Shown piece after piece: positions 43,444 through 54,124 of a DNA stretch of 64,000 nucleotides (positions are counted from its first letter, which is position 1; every line of letters starts with the position of its first letter). The DNA lies in NCBI RefSeq assembly GCF_009363155.1, contig NZ_CP045302.1, positions 3,827,001-3,891,000 on the forward strand, in the 5' to 3' direction. The notes beneath the pieces were generated by a model. It ran no database searches and had not been told where the DNA came from. It saw only the letters and a program-made list of their open reading frames with translations. The position numbers and the translations under genes were made by a program. The stretch is from Azotobacter salinestris. Its GTDB lineage: Bacteria > Pseudomonadota > Gammaproteobacteria > Pseudomonadales > Pseudomonadaceae.

Positions 43444-43698
43444 AATAGGGAGTGACAGATGCTGCCACAGGGACGGAGATCCGCAACCACTTCGCTTTCG
43501 CCGGGTATGGTCATAGGTGGCTGGCGATGCGGAAATGCGGAAAGTGGTTCTGGTCCGGTCTCTTGCAGGTCGGGAGGACTGCCAGGCCGGCTTCGTTGAC
43601 CGGTTCCGCTTTTTATTATGACTGCCTGAGGAGTGATGTCGGGTTTGATACTTGCATCGCATGTTTCTCGAGTTCTTCTCCTGCTGGAGGGGTATTCC

Positions 43699-44031
43699 AT
43701 GACAGTCTTTGGCATGAAACCTGTAAAAGTGATTTGCGCAGCGGCGCTGCTTCTGCCGGCTTCCCTATCCATGGCCGAGAATGAGGGACGTCCTTCCGCT
43801 GACTCGAAGGAATTGGAAGAGATGGTTATCTATTCCCGGGCACCCGAAGTTCGGGATTACGAGTATGGCATGCGTCTGGATATCGCCGACGTGGTTGCCA
43901 TGGAATATTTTCCGCCCGAGCCGGATTTTTGCGGGGTCATTCCAGCGCAGATGACCTATGAAGACTCCTCGGGAAACCTCAATACCATCCGCTATCTGTA
44001 TCCGGAAACTGCAGGGTGCCATGACAATTAG
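43699..44031 (+). CDS. Secreted DUF2790 family protein
   Basis: The 110-residue protein has a Sec signal peptide (about 1-26; MKPVKVICAAALLLPA core, SMA cleavage region), then the DUF2790 core: YEYGMRLDIADV, two cysteines, and YEDSSGNLNTIRYLYP. DUF2790 proteins are small pseudomonad exported proteins of unknown role, often in several copies. The ATG at 43699 has GGAGG about 8 bases upstream. Confidence 0.85.
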   Translation: MTVFGMKPVKVICAAALLLPASLSMAENEGRPSADSKELEEMVIYSRAPEVRDYEYGMRLDIADVVAMEYFPPEPDFCGVIPAQMTYEDSSGNLNTIRYLYPETAGCHDN

Positions 44032-44293
44032 AGCGGACTGAAAAAGTCTCTGCTTGTATCTGGCAAGGCAAGGCGGTTTTGCCGGGGCATATGTCCACGT
44101 GCCTTGTAGGAAGGTTCGTCTGAGCGGAGCCTTCCTTCGAGTCTTGCCCGGCTCCGTTGTAACGACCCCCTGCATGGCATGTGGAGGGGTGTCGTGCAAG
44201 ATGACGTGAGTCGATGGCACTTTGAGCGTGTTGCGCGGTCACAACGGCTAGCACCTGATTTTGCACGAGCTGTTACGCCAGGAAGGGCAGCCG

Positions 44294-44569
44294 ATGACTA
44301 TCGATCCGATTCTTTCTCTTGTACTCGCATGCTGTGGGTTGTTCGCGGCAGGACTGTGTCTGGGGAGCTGGATGCGTCCCTCGCCGAGGCCGGAGGCCGA
44401 CCTGGAGGATCCCGTGGACGACGCTGGGTTGTTCTGCGGCTGGGATGGGCTCTCGGTCGGCGAACGAAGGAGGCGGCTGGCGCTGTACCAGCGGCGTGTG
44501 CGGGCGCGGATTGCCGAGCAGGAGCGGGCCTGGCTTCAGGCGCGACTGCGAGAGTATGCGAAGGGCTAG
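44294..44569 (+). CDS. Small membrane-anchored protein, hypothetical
   Basis: The 91-residue protein has one N-terminal helix (about 5-26) and a basic, Arg-rich cytoplasmic tail with a helical C-terminus (ALYQRRVRARIAEQERAWLQ). AGGAAGG stands before the ATG, and a terminator follows. The family is not recognised. It resembles in layout, not in sequence, the small protein at 16508-16732. Confidence 0.65.
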   Translation: MTIDPILSLVLACCGLFAAGLCLGSWMRPSPRPEADLEDPVDDAGLFCGWDGLSVGERRRRLALYQRRVRARIAEQERAWLQARLREYAKG

Positions 44570-44587
44570 GCAGGTGTCGCGGACAAC

Positions 44588-44614
44588 AAAAAACCGGCTC
44601 TTGAGCCGGTTTTT
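44588..44614. terminator. Bidirectional terminator shared by tRNA-Leu and the small membrane protein gene
   Basis: AACCGGCTC and GAGCCGGTT form a stem with flanking A and T runs, placed between the convergent tRNA-Leu gene (minus) and the small gene ending at 44569 (plus). It can serve both. Confidence 0.9.
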
Positions 44615-44651
44615 CAGTTTTGGAGCTCACTTGGGAACTCGAAGGTATTCA

Positions 44652-44740
44652 TGGTGCCCCGGGAGAGACTCGAACTCTCACTCTGTCGCCAGAAACGGAT
44701 TTTGAATCCGCCGCGTCTACCGATTCCGCCACCGAGGCAC
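44652..44740 (-). tRNA. tRNA-Leu (anticodon CAA)
   Basis: The reverse strand folds as a class II tRNA: acceptor GTGCCTC pairs with GGGGCAC, D-arm GGCGG...GGTAGACGC, anticodon loop TTCAAAA with CAA (plus-strand positions 44702-44704), a long variable arm, the T-loop TTCGAGTC, and an encoded CCA. It reads UUG codons. Length 89. Confidence 0.97.
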
Positions 44741-44751
44741 AATGGCGGCGC

Positions 44752-44780
44752 AGTATAGGGAGGTGGATGCGGCGGGTCAA
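44752..44780 (-). promoter_or_regulatory. Promoter of tRNA-Leu
   Basis: On the minus strand TTGACC (44775-44780) and TATACT (44752-44757) are 17 bases apart, starting 11 bases upstream of the tRNA. This is near the sigma-70 consensus. Confidence 0.85.
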
Positions 44781-44798
44781 TCGCGCCGCGTGGTCACC

Positions 44799-44829
44799 CG
44801 GGGCGCTTTCCGGTAAGCTTTGCGCCCCG
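44799..44829 (+). promoter_or_regulatory. Perfect inverted repeat in the queA leader
   Basis: Arms CGGGGCGC and GCGCCCCG enclose a 15-base loop TTTCCGGTAAGCTTT, ending 19 bases before the queA start. It lies between the divergent tRNA promoter and queA; it might be an RNA hairpin in the leader or a binding site. Confidence 0.45.
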
Positions 44830-44848
44830 CAAAGCTGGCCTCTCTATC

Positions 44849-47019
<2,171 letters not shown>

Positions 47020-47060
47020 GTCAGCCATCCTTATCCGAATCCTTTCAACAGGAGAGCTAC

Positions 47061-47396
47061 ATGAGTTTTCTGATTCCTGCCGCCTACGCCGAAGCTGCTG
47101 CTCCCGCGGGTGCTCCTCCGGGTACCGGTTTCGAGTGGATCTTTCTGGTCGGTTTCCTGGTCATCTTCTATCTGATGATCTGGCGTCCCCAGGCCAAGCG
47201 CGCCAAGGAGCACAAGAACCTGCTGGGCGGCCTGCAGAAAGGCGACGAAGTGGTGACCAGCGGCGGCATCGCCGGACGGGTGAGCAAGGTGGCTGACGAC
47301 TTCGTGGTGCTGGAAGTCTCCGATACCGTGGAACTGAAGATCCAGAAGGGCGCGATCGTCGCCTCCCTGCCCAAGGGCACCCTGAAAGCCATTTAA
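47061..47396 (+). CDS. yajC: Sec translocase accessory protein YajC
   Basis: The 111-residue protein has one membrane helix (about 25-44) and a cytoplasmic domain with GDEVVTSGGIAGRV. It forms a complex with SecD and SecF. AGGAGAG precedes the ATG. Confidence 0.95.
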   Translation: MSFLIPAAYAEAAAPAGAPPGTGFEWIFLVGFLVIFYLMIWRPQAKRAKEHKNLLGGLQKGDEVVTSGGIAGRVSKVADDFVVLEVSDTVELKIQKGAIVASLPKGTLKAI

Positions 47397-47459
47397 GCTC
47401 CACTCCTTTCATTCGTGACGGGGCGCGCAAGGCGCCCCGCGTCTCAATCGGACGGCGTC

Positions 47460-49328
47460 ATGCTCAACAAGTATCCCCTGTGGAAGTATCTGCTGATCCT
47501 GGCCGTGCTGCTGGTCGGCATCGTCTATTCCGCACCCAATCTCTTTCCCGACGACCCGGCCATCCAGATCAGCGGGGCAAGCACGGCCCGCCAGATCGGG
47601 CAGGGCGATCTCGAGCGTGTCGGCAAGGCGCTGGCCGAGGCCGGCATAGCCGTCAAGGCGAGCAGTCTGACCAGCGAAGGCAAGGCCGGGCTGTTGCGCC
47701 TGGTCGATCAGGAGCGCCAGCTGGAGGCCAAGGACGTGGCGCGCAAGGTGCTCGGCGACGAGTACGTGGTGGCGCTGAACCTGGCGCCGACCACCCCCGG
47801 CTGGCTGCGCGCGCTGGGCGCCAATCCGATGAAGCTGGGCCTGGACCTGTCCGGCGGCGTGCATTTTTTGCTCGAGGTGGACATGGACAAGGCGCTGGAT
47901 GCGCGCCTGAAGGTATATGAAAGCGAAGTGAAGAGCCTGCTGCGCAAGGAGCGCCAGCGCTATCGCAGCCTGCCGCAGCAGGATGGCACCATTCAGCTGG
48001 GCTTTGCCGATGTCGAGCAGCTGGAGCAGGCGCAGGCCCTGATACGCAAGAATTTCAACGACTTCGAGCTGGTCGCCAGCGAGCGCGGCGGCCAGCCGGT
48101 GCTGCGCCTGGCGCTGACTCCGGCGAAGCTGGCGGAGATCCGCGAGTATTCCATCAAGCAGAACCTGACCACGGTGCGCAACCGGGTCAACGAGCTGGGC
48201 GTCTCCGAGCCGCTGGTGCAGCGCCAGGGCGCCAATCGCATCGTCGTCGAGCTGCCCGGCGTGCAGGATACCGCCGAGGCCAAGCGGATTCTCGGCAAGA
48301 CCGCCAACCTCGAGTTCCGCATGGCCGCCGAGCCCGATGCCGCGCGCGCCATGACCGAGACCTTCGAGTTCCGCGAGGAGGGGCGTCCGGCGGTGGCGCT
48401 GGAGCGCAGCCTGATCATCACCGGTGACCAGGTCACCGACGCCCAGGCCGGCTACGACGAGAACGGTCGTCCGCAGGTGAACATCCGTCTCGACGGCCAT
48501 GGTGGCGAGCTGATGAACCGGGCGACCCGCAACAGTGTCGGGCGCAGCATGGCCGTGCTGTTCATCGAGCAGAAGCCGGTGACCCGCTACGTCAAGCAGA
48601 CGGTCGACGGCGTAGAGAAGGAAGTGGCGGTCGAGACTTTCCGCGAAGAGAAGAAGATCATCAGCCTGGCGACCATCCAGTCGCCGCTTGGCAGTCAGTT
48701 CCGCATCACCGGCCTCGATGGCCAGGGCGAGTCCTCCGAACTCGCGCTGCTGCTGCGCGCCGGTGGTCTGGCGGCGCCCATGTACTTCGCCGAGGAGCGT
48801 ACCCTGGGCCCGAGCCTGGGGGCGGAGAACATCCAGTTGGGCATCCAGGCCTCGCTGTGGGGCTTCCTCTTCGTTGCCCTGTTCATTCTGGTCATCTACA
48901 AGTTCTTCGGTCTGCTGGCCACCGTGGCGCTGGCCTTCAACATGGTGCTGCTGGTGGCGCTGATGTCGCTGCTCGGCGCGACCCTGACCCTGCCGGGCAT
49001 CGCCGGCATCGTGCTGACCATGGGCATGGCCGTGGATGCCAACGTGCTGATCTTCTCGCGCATCCGCGAAGAGATCGCCAATGGCCTGTCGATCCAGCGG
49101 GCCATCCACGAAGGATTCGACCGCGCCTTCTCGGCGATTCTCGACGGCAACCTGACCACCCTGCTGGTCGGTGGCATCCTGTTCGCCATGGGGACCGGGC
49201 CGGTCAAGGGGTTCGCCGTGACCCTGTCGCTGGGGATCCTCACTTCCCTGTTCACCGCCATCATCGTGACCCGCGGTCTGGTCAACCTGATCTATGGCGG
49301 CCGCGATCTGAAGAAACTGTGGATTTGA
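47460..49328 (+). CDS. secD: Protein translocase subunit SecD
   Basis: The 622-residue SecD has an N-terminal helix, the LGLDLSGGVHFLLEVD motif of the first periplasmic domain, a large periplasmic part, and five C-terminal helices with GMAVDANVLIF. It uses the proton motive force to pull proteins out of the SecYEG channel. Start at the ATG after a GC-rich gap of 63 bases from yajC. Confidence 0.97.
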   Translation: MLNKYPLWKYLLILAVLLVGIVYSAPNLFPDDPAIQISGASTARQIGQGDLERVGKALAEAGIAVKASSLTSEGKAGLLRLVDQERQLEAKDVARKVLGDEYVVALNLAPTTPGWLRALGANPMKLGLDLSGGVHFLLEVDMDKALDARLKVYESEVKSLLRKERQRYRSLPQQDGTIQLGFADVEQLEQAQALIRKNFNDFELVASERGGQPVLRLALTPAKLAEIREYSIKQNLTTVRNRVNELGVSEPLVQRQGANRIVVELPGVQDTAEAKRILGKTANLEFRMAAEPDAARAMTETFEFREEGRPAVALERSLIITGDQVTDAQAGYDENGRPQVNIRLDGHGGELMNRATRNSVGRSMAVLFIEQKPVTRYVKQTVDGVEKEVAVETFREEKKIISLATIQSPLGSQFRITGLDGQGESSELALLLRAGGLAAPMYFAEERTLGPSLGAENIQLGIQASLWGFLFVALFILVIYKFFGLLATVALAFNMVLLVALMSLLGATLTLPGIAGIVLTMGMAVDANVLIFSRIREEIANGLSIQRAIHEGFDRAFSAILDGNLTTLLVGGILFAMGTGPVKGFAVTLSLGILTSLFTAIIVTRGLVNLIYGGRDLKKLWI

Positions 49329-49338
49329 GGGGTTCGGC

Positions 49339-50253
49339 ATGAAGCGTGTAATCAATTTCATGGGCATCCGCCGGGTGGCCTTCGCCGTCACCCTGCTGCT
49401 GACTCTGGTGTCCCTGGCCAGTCTGGCCGTCAGGGGGTTGAATTTCGGTCTGGACTTTACCGGCGGCACCCTCATCGAGCTGAACTACGAGCGTCCGGTC
49501 GAGCTGTCGAGCGTGCGTGCCAAGCTGAGGGCGGCCGGCTACGGCGATGCCCTGGTGCAGAGTTTCGGGGCGACCACAGACGTGCTGGTGCGTCTGCAGG
49601 GCGACGATGCGCAACTGGGCGACAAGGTGGCGGCGGCGCTGCGCCAGTCCACCTCCGACAACCCGGTGACGGTCAAGCGCGTTGAGTACGTCGGCCCGGC
49701 AGTGGGCGAGGAGCTGCGCGATCAGGGCGGCTTGGGCATGCTGCTGGCCCTGGGAGCCATCCTGGTCTACGTGGCCTTCCGTTTCCAGTGGAAGTTCGGC
49801 TGCGGCGCGGTGCTGTCGCTGTTCCACGACGTCATCGTCACCCTCGGCGTGTTCTCCTTCTTCCAGATTCCCTTCGATCTCACGGTGCTGGCGGCGGTGC
49901 TGGCGGTCATCGGCTATTCGCTGAATGACACCATCGTGGTGTTCGACCGCATTCGCGAGAATTTCCGGTTGCTGCGCAAGGTCGAGCTGATCGAGAACAT
50001 CAACATTTCCACGACCCAGACGCTGCTGCGGACCGTGGCGACCTCGGTTTCCACCCTGCTGGCGGTGCTGGCGCTGATGCAGTTCGGTGGCGAGGCGCTC
50101 TGGGGCTTCTCCCTGGCGCTGTTCATCGGCGTGCTGGCCGGCACCTACTCCTCGGTCTACATCGCCAACCTGACGCTGATCTGGCTGAGGCTGACCCGCG
50201 ACGACCTGATCCCCCCGGTCGCCGAGGAGACCGAGGCGGACCTGCGCCCCTGA
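49339..50253 (+). CDS. secF: Protein translocase subunit SecF
   Basis: The 304-residue partner of SecD has GLDFTGGTLIELNY, six helices, and the IGYSLNDTIVVFDRIREN motif. It starts 10 bases after secD. A 6-residue acidic end lies before the stop. Confidence 0.97.
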   Translation: MKRVINFMGIRRVAFAVTLLLTLVSLASLAVRGLNFGLDFTGGTLIELNYERPVELSSVRAKLRAAGYGDALVQSFGATTDVLVRLQGDDAQLGDKVAAALRQSTSDNPVTVKRVEYVGPAVGEELRDQGGLGMLLALGAILVYVAFRFQWKFGCGAVLSLFHDVIVTLGVFSFFQIPFDLTVLAAVLAVIGYSLNDTIVVFDRIRENFRLLRKVELIENINISTTQTLLRTVATSVSTLLAVLALMQFGGEALWGFSLALFIGVLAGTYSSVYIANLTLIWLRLTRDDLIPPVAEETEADLRP

Positions 50254-50340
50254 CAACAAGCGAAGCGGAACTGCCTGCTGGTACGCAAGTCCAACTGTCT
50301 GTGCTCGTCCGTGTGGGGCGGGCGCAGGCAGGAGACAGTG

Positions 50341-50883
50341 ATGAGCAAGGCAATGATCGCAGGGCTGGTGCTCGGTGCAGTGGGCATGGCGACGAGCGGG
50401 GCGGCGTCCGCCTATGGTCCGGACGGGTACGGGCCGGAGTACGCCGAGGTGCTGGCGGTGCAGTCGGTCAGGGATGACGGTCGGGCCTCGCGCGAGGCGT
50501 GCCGGGACGTGGCGGTGAGCCAGCCGGGGCAGGTCCAGGACCAGCATCAGATCGCCGGCACCCTGATCGGCGCGGTGGCCGGTGGCCTGCTGGGTAGCCA
50601 GATCGGCAGCGGCAAGAAGCTCGCCGCCGTGGCCGGTGCAGTGGCCGGTGGCTATGCCGGCAACAAAATTCAGGAAACCATGCAGGCCCGCGATACCCGG
50701 ACCGCCACCGAAATCCGCTGCGATGGTGCGGCGAGCGGCTACGAGCCGGTCGGCTACGACGTGAAGTATCGTCTGGGGCAGGAGGTCGGCTGGGTGCGCA
50801 TGGATCACGATCCCGGTGCACGGATTCCGGTGCGCAACGGTCGGCTGCAGCTGACGCGCGAGGAGTCCTCGTCCCTGTGGTAG
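50341..50883 (+). CDS. Glycine-zipper 2TM domain outer-envelope protein
   Basis: The 180-residue protein has a signal peptide (about 1-24), a Gly-zipper pair (LIGAVAGGLLGSQIG and AAVAGAVAGGYAGNKI, about 75-110) and a small C-terminal domain. It belongs to the 17 kDa surface-antigen-like/glycine-zipper group, probably in the outer envelope. GGAG lies before the ATG. A terminator follows. Confidence 0.82.
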   Translation: MSKAMIAGLVLGAVGMATSGAASAYGPDGYGPEYAEVLAVQSVRDDGRASREACRDVAVSQPGQVQDQHQIAGTLIGAVAGGLLGSQIGSGKKLAAVAGAVAGGYAGNKIQETMQARDTRTATEIRCDGAASGYEPVGYDVKYRLGQEVGWVRMDHDPGARIPVRNGRLQLTREESSSLW

Positions 50884-50917
50884 GTCGCCTGTCCGACCGC
50901 GCTTTCTCTTGGACAAT

Positions 50918-50943
50918 AAAAAACCCGCCTCGGCGGGTTTTTT
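50918..50943. terminator. Bidirectional rho-independent terminator
   Basis: AAACCCGCC and GGCGGGTTT form a stem around a short loop with A and T tracts on either side, between the convergent glycine-zipper gene and suhB. It can stop both. Confidence 0.94.
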
Positions 50944-50960
50944 ATTTTGCCGGTGTCGCT

Positions 50961-51776
50961 TCAGCGCTTCAGGGCCGGCGGCAGGTGCGGCTGGATGGCG
51001 GTCAGCACGGCCTTGAAGCATTTGGTGTTGCCGGCCACCACATGGCCTTTCTCGAGGAATTCGTGGCCGCCGGCGAAGTCGCTCACCAGGCCGCCCGCTT
51101 CCTGGATCAGCAGGGCGCCGGCGGCCATGTCCCATTCCGACAGGCCGAACTCCCAGAAGGCGTCGTAGCGGCCGGCGGCGACGTAGGCCAGGTCCAGGCT
51201 GGCGGCGCCGGCGCGGCGGATGCCGGCGGTCTGGCCGGTCAGCGCGCGGAACATGCCCAGATAGTTCTCGAGGTATTCGAGCTGGCTGTCGCGGAAGGGG
51301 AAGCCGGTGCCCAGCAGGGCGCCGTCCAGGCTCTTGCGCGGGCTGACGCGGATGCGCCGGCCGTTGAGGGCGGCGCCGTTGCCGCGGCTGGCGGTGAATT
51401 CTTCCTGGCGGACCGGATCGAGCACCACGGCGTGCTCCAGGCGACCCTTGTACTTGCAGGCGATGCTCACCGCATAGTGCGGCACGCCGCGCAGGAAGTT
51501 GGTGGTGCCGTCCAGCGGGTCGATGATCCACTGGTAGTCGGCGCCCTCGCCGCTGCCCGGCTGCAGCCCGCCTTCCTCGCCGAGGATGGCGTGGTTCGGG
51601 TAGGCCTTGCGCAGGGTGGCGATGATGGTCTGCTCCGCCGCGCGATCGACCTCGCTGACGTAGTCCTTGGCGTCCTTCTCGTCGACCGAGATGACGTCCA
51701 GGCGTTCGGTGGAGCGGAAGATCAGTTCGCCGGCGCTGCGGGCTGCGCGCAGCGCGATATTCAGCATGGGCTGCAT
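50961..51776 (-). CDS. suhB: Inositol-1-monophosphatase SuhB
   Basis: The 271-residue Mg-dependent phosphatase has metal sites GEEGG, DPLDGTTNF and EWDMAAGALL. In enteric bacteria and Pseudomonas SuhB also takes part in rRNA transcription antitermination and affects virulence gene expression. The start MQPMLNIALRAAR (51776) matches the family. Confidence 0.95.
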   Translation of the reverse strand: MQPMLNIALRAARSAGELIFRSTERLDVISVDEKDAKDYVSEVDRAAEQTIIATLRKAYPNHAILGEEGGLQPGSGEGADYQWIIDPLDGTTNFLRGVPHYAVSIACKYKGRLEHAVVLDPVRQEEFTASRGNGAALNGRRIRVSPRKSLDGALLGTGFPFRDSQLEYLENYLGMFRALTGQTAGIRRAGAASLDLAYVAAGRYDAFWEFGLSEWDMAAGALLIQEAGGLVSDFAGGHEFLEKGHVVAGNTKCFKAVLTAIQPHLPPALKR

Positions 51777-51921
51777 GGAGGTTTCACCTGGGTCGTTAAA
51801 GAAAGCCGGCCATACTAGCAGAAACGGGCGGGGGATGCAGTGGTCGGGGTCGCGTGGCGTTCGCCATCCGGCTTCTGTAAGATTCCAGCCCCTTTGGCCG
51901 TGTAGCGTTGTGGAGCTGGTG

Positions 51922-52695
51922 TTGCTGCAGAACATTCGCGTTGTCCTGGTGAATACCAGTCATCCCGGCAATATCGGAGGGGCGGCCCGCGCCATGAAGA
52001 ACATGGGCCTGAGCCGCCTCTATCTGGTCGATCCCGAGGACTTTCCGAGCAGCGAGGCGGTTGCCCGGGCCTCCGGCGCCACCGACATCCTGGAGAGTGC
52101 ACAGGTAGTCGCCAGCCTGGAGGAGGCATTGGTCGGCTGCAGCCTGGCGCTCGGCACCAGCGCCCGCGACCGGCGCATCCCCTGGCCGCTGCTGGATCCG
52201 CGCGAATGCGCCACCACCTGTCTGGAGCAGGCCGGGCAGGGGGCCGAGGTGGCGCTGGTATTCGGCCGCGAATACGCCGGGCTGACCAACGAGGAACTGC
52301 AGCGTTGCCAGTTCCATGTGCACATTCCCTCGGATCCTTCGTTCAGTTCGCTGAATCTGGCGGCGGCGGTCCAGGTGCTCGCCTATGAGGTGCGCATGGC
52401 CTGGCTGGCGGCCGAGGGGCTGCCGAGCAAGCAGGAAAAGCTGGAAACCACGGCGATGCTCAATGCCCAGCCGGTCACCATGGACGAGCTGGAGCTGTTC
52501 TACGGGCACCTGGAAAGTACCCTGGTGGAGATCGGCTTCCTCGATCCGGAAAAGCCGCGCCATCTGATGTCACGCCTGCGCCGCCTGTACGGGCGCAGCG
52601 GGATCAGCAAGTTGGAAATGAATATCCTGCGCGGCATCCTGACGGAAACCCAGAAGGCGGCCCGTGGCGAGGCCCATACGCGGAGAAAGCAGTGA
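51922..52695 (+). CDS. trmJ: tRNA (cytidine/uridine-32-2'-O)-methyltransferase TrmJ
   Basis: The 257-residue SpoU/TrmH-family enzyme ([47 protein letters not shown]) methylates position 32 of tRNAs. A TTG start at 51922 is favoured: GGAG stands 6 bases upstream and the product then starts [10 protein letters not shown] and has the usual length; a GTG at 51919 is only 3 bases from the GGAG. Its stop (TGATG) overlaps the cysE start. Confidence 0.94.
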   Translation: MLQNIRVVLVNTSHPGNIGGAARAMKNMGLSRLYLVDPEDFPSSEAVARASGATDILESAQVVASLEEALVGCSLALGTSARDRRIPWPLLDPRECATTCLEQAGQGAEVALVFGREYAGLTNEELQRCQFHVHIPSDPSFSSLNLAAAVQVLAYEVRMAWLAAEGLPSKQEKLETTAMLNAQPVTMDELELFYGHLESTLVEIGFLDPEKPRHLMSRLRRLYGRSGISKLEMNILRGILTETQKAARGEAHTRRKQ

Positions 52696-53471
52696 TGTTC
52701 GAACGCATGCAAGAAGATATCCGGAGCGTTTTCCGGCGCGACCCTGCCGCGCGCAACACCCTCGAGGTGCTGATCTGCTATCCGGGGCTGCATGCGGTAT
52801 GGCTGCATCGCCTGGCGCACGGGCTGTGGTGCGGCGACTGGAAGCTGCTGGCGCGGCTGGTCTCGCATCTGGGGCGCTGGCTGACCGGTATCGAGATCCA
52901 TCCGGGCGCGCGAGTCGGCCGGCGCCTGTTCATCGACCACGGCATGGGCGTGGTGATCGGCGAGACGGCCGAGATCGGCGACGACGTCACCCTCTACCAC
53001 GGAGTGACCCTCGGCGGCACCAGCTGGGACAAGGGCAAGCGCCATCCGACCCTGGAAGATGGCGTGATCGTCGGAGCCGGGGCGAAGATTCTCGGCCCCT
53101 TCACCGTCGGGGCTGGCGCCAAGATCGGCTCCAATGCGGTGGTGACCCGGGCGGTGCCGGCCGGCGCCACGGCGGTGGGAATACCCGGGCGCATCGTCGT
53201 CAGGTCGGACGACGAGCAGGAGGCCAGACGCCAGGCGCTCGCCGAGAAATACGGCTTCGATGCCTACGCTCTCGGCCAGAGCATGCCGGACCCGGTGGCG
53301 CACGCCATCGGCCAACTGCTCGATCACCTGCAGGCCGTCGACGAGCGACTCGAGGGCATGTGCCAGGCGCTCAAGGCCCTGGGCAGCGATTATCACGCCA
53401 AGGAGCTGCCGGCGCTGCGCGAGGAGGATTTCGCCGGGGTCAAGGAAGAGGACGGCAAGCCTCCGGTCTGA
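52695..53471 (+). CDS. cysE: Serine O-acetyltransferase
   Basis: The 258-residue enzyme makes O-acetylserine for cysteine synthesis. It has an N-terminal helical part and a left-handed beta-helix of hexapeptide repeats ([11 protein letters not shown] through GIPGRIV), with [17 protein letters not shown] and LYHGVTLGG of the active site. It supplies cysteine, the sulphur donor of IscS encoded next, which explains its position before iscR. Confidence 0.95.
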   Translation: MFERMQEDIRSVFRRDPAARNTLEVLICYPGLHAVWLHRLAHGLWCGDWKLLARLVSHLGRWLTGIEIHPGARVGRRLFIDHGMGVVIGETAEIGDDVTLYHGVTLGGTSWDKGKRHPTLEDGVIVGAGAKILGPFTVGAGAKIGSNAVVTRAVPAGATAVGIPGRIVVRSDDEQEARRQALAEKYGFDAYALGQSMPDPVAHAIGQLLDHLQAVDERLEGMCQALKALGSDYHAKELPALREEDFAGVKEEDGKPPV

Positions 53472-53510
53472 GGTTTCGTGGTCCGCCTCGGGCAAAAGGT
53501 CGGGCGATAC

Positions 53511-53569
53511 AATTCCGAGTAAATTACAGGGATTAATAGTTGATACTATTGGTCGGGTATTGCATACTT
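53511..53569 (+). promoter_or_regulatory. isc operon promoter with tandem IscR-like sites
   Basis: The -35 TTGATA (53540-53545) and -10 CATACT (53563-53568) have a 17-base spacer with a TG just upstream. The 25-base stretch 53536-53560 matches the known type 1 IscR site (ATASYYGACTRWWWYAGTCRRSTAT) at about 21 positions and covers the -35. A more degenerate copy (53511-53535) directly abuts it. This supports Fe-S-dependent autorepression by IscR. Confidence 0.8.
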
Positions 53570-53600
53570 GATGCAAATCAGCGATTCCCTGGTATCGACC

Positions 53601-54095
53601 ATGAGACTGACAACCAAAGGCCGGTATGCCGTTACGGCCATGCTCGATCTGGCATTGCATGCCCAGAACGGCCCCGTCTCCCTTGCCGACATCTCCGAGC
53701 GCCAGGGGATTTCCCTTTCCTATCTGGAGCAGCTGTTCGCCAAGTTGCGGCGTAATAGTCTGGTGACCAGCGTCCGTGGTCCCGGTGGCGGCTACCAGTT
53801 GTCCCGCGGCATGGCCGACATCCAGGTGGCCGAAGTCATTGACGCGGTCAACGAGTCGGTGGACGTGACCCGCTGCCAGGGCGACCGTGGCTGCCATTCG
53901 GGAGAGGTCTGTCTGACCCATTACCTCTGGTGCGATCTCAGCCACCAGATCCACGAGTTTCTCAGCGGCATCAGCCTGGCCGATCTGGTCGCCCGCAGCG
54001 ACGTCCAGGATCTTGCCCGCTTGCAGGATCGGCGCCAGGGCGGCGGTTGTCCGCTGCCGTATGCCGGAAAGATCGAAGCATCCGCCATCGAATGA
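53601..54095 (+). CDS. iscR: Iron-sulphur cluster regulator IscR
   Basis: The 164-residue Rrf2-family regulator has a winged helix ([40 protein letters not shown]) and cluster ligands C92, C98, C104 and H107, at the same numbers as in E. coli IscR. The ATG at 53601 is the conserved start; an earlier in-frame Met would add about 11 residues overlapping the promoter. Confidence 0.97.
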   Translation: MRLTTKGRYAVTAMLDLALHAQNGPVSLADISERQGISLSYLEQLFAKLRRNSLVTSVRGPGGGYQLSRGMADIQVAEVIDAVNESVDVTRCQGDRGCHSGEVCLTHYLWCDLSHQIHEFLSGISLADLVARSDVQDLARLQDRRQGGGCPLPYAGKIEASAIE

Positions 54096-54124
54096 GCCGG
54101 ATGCTAGCCCGACAGGAGAGCCCC

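Larger units (their letters stand above)
42763..43698. other. AT-richer gene-poor region
   Basis: No gene is supported in these 936 bases. Several open frames overlap in both directions but none has a ribosome-binding site or a recognisable protein. The base composition is well below the genome average at 42780-43020 and 43150-43310. Structures found are listed separately: an AT palindrome at 42994-43012, a direct repeat AGTACGCAG at 43021-43029 and 43080-43088, and a long-range inverted repeat at 43356-43443. Confidence 0.5.

Noticed and set aside
43231-43772. Overlapping minus-strand frames of 86-175 codons in the AT-richer region
   Set aside because: They lack ribosome-binding sites, overlap each other in different frames, and match no known domain.
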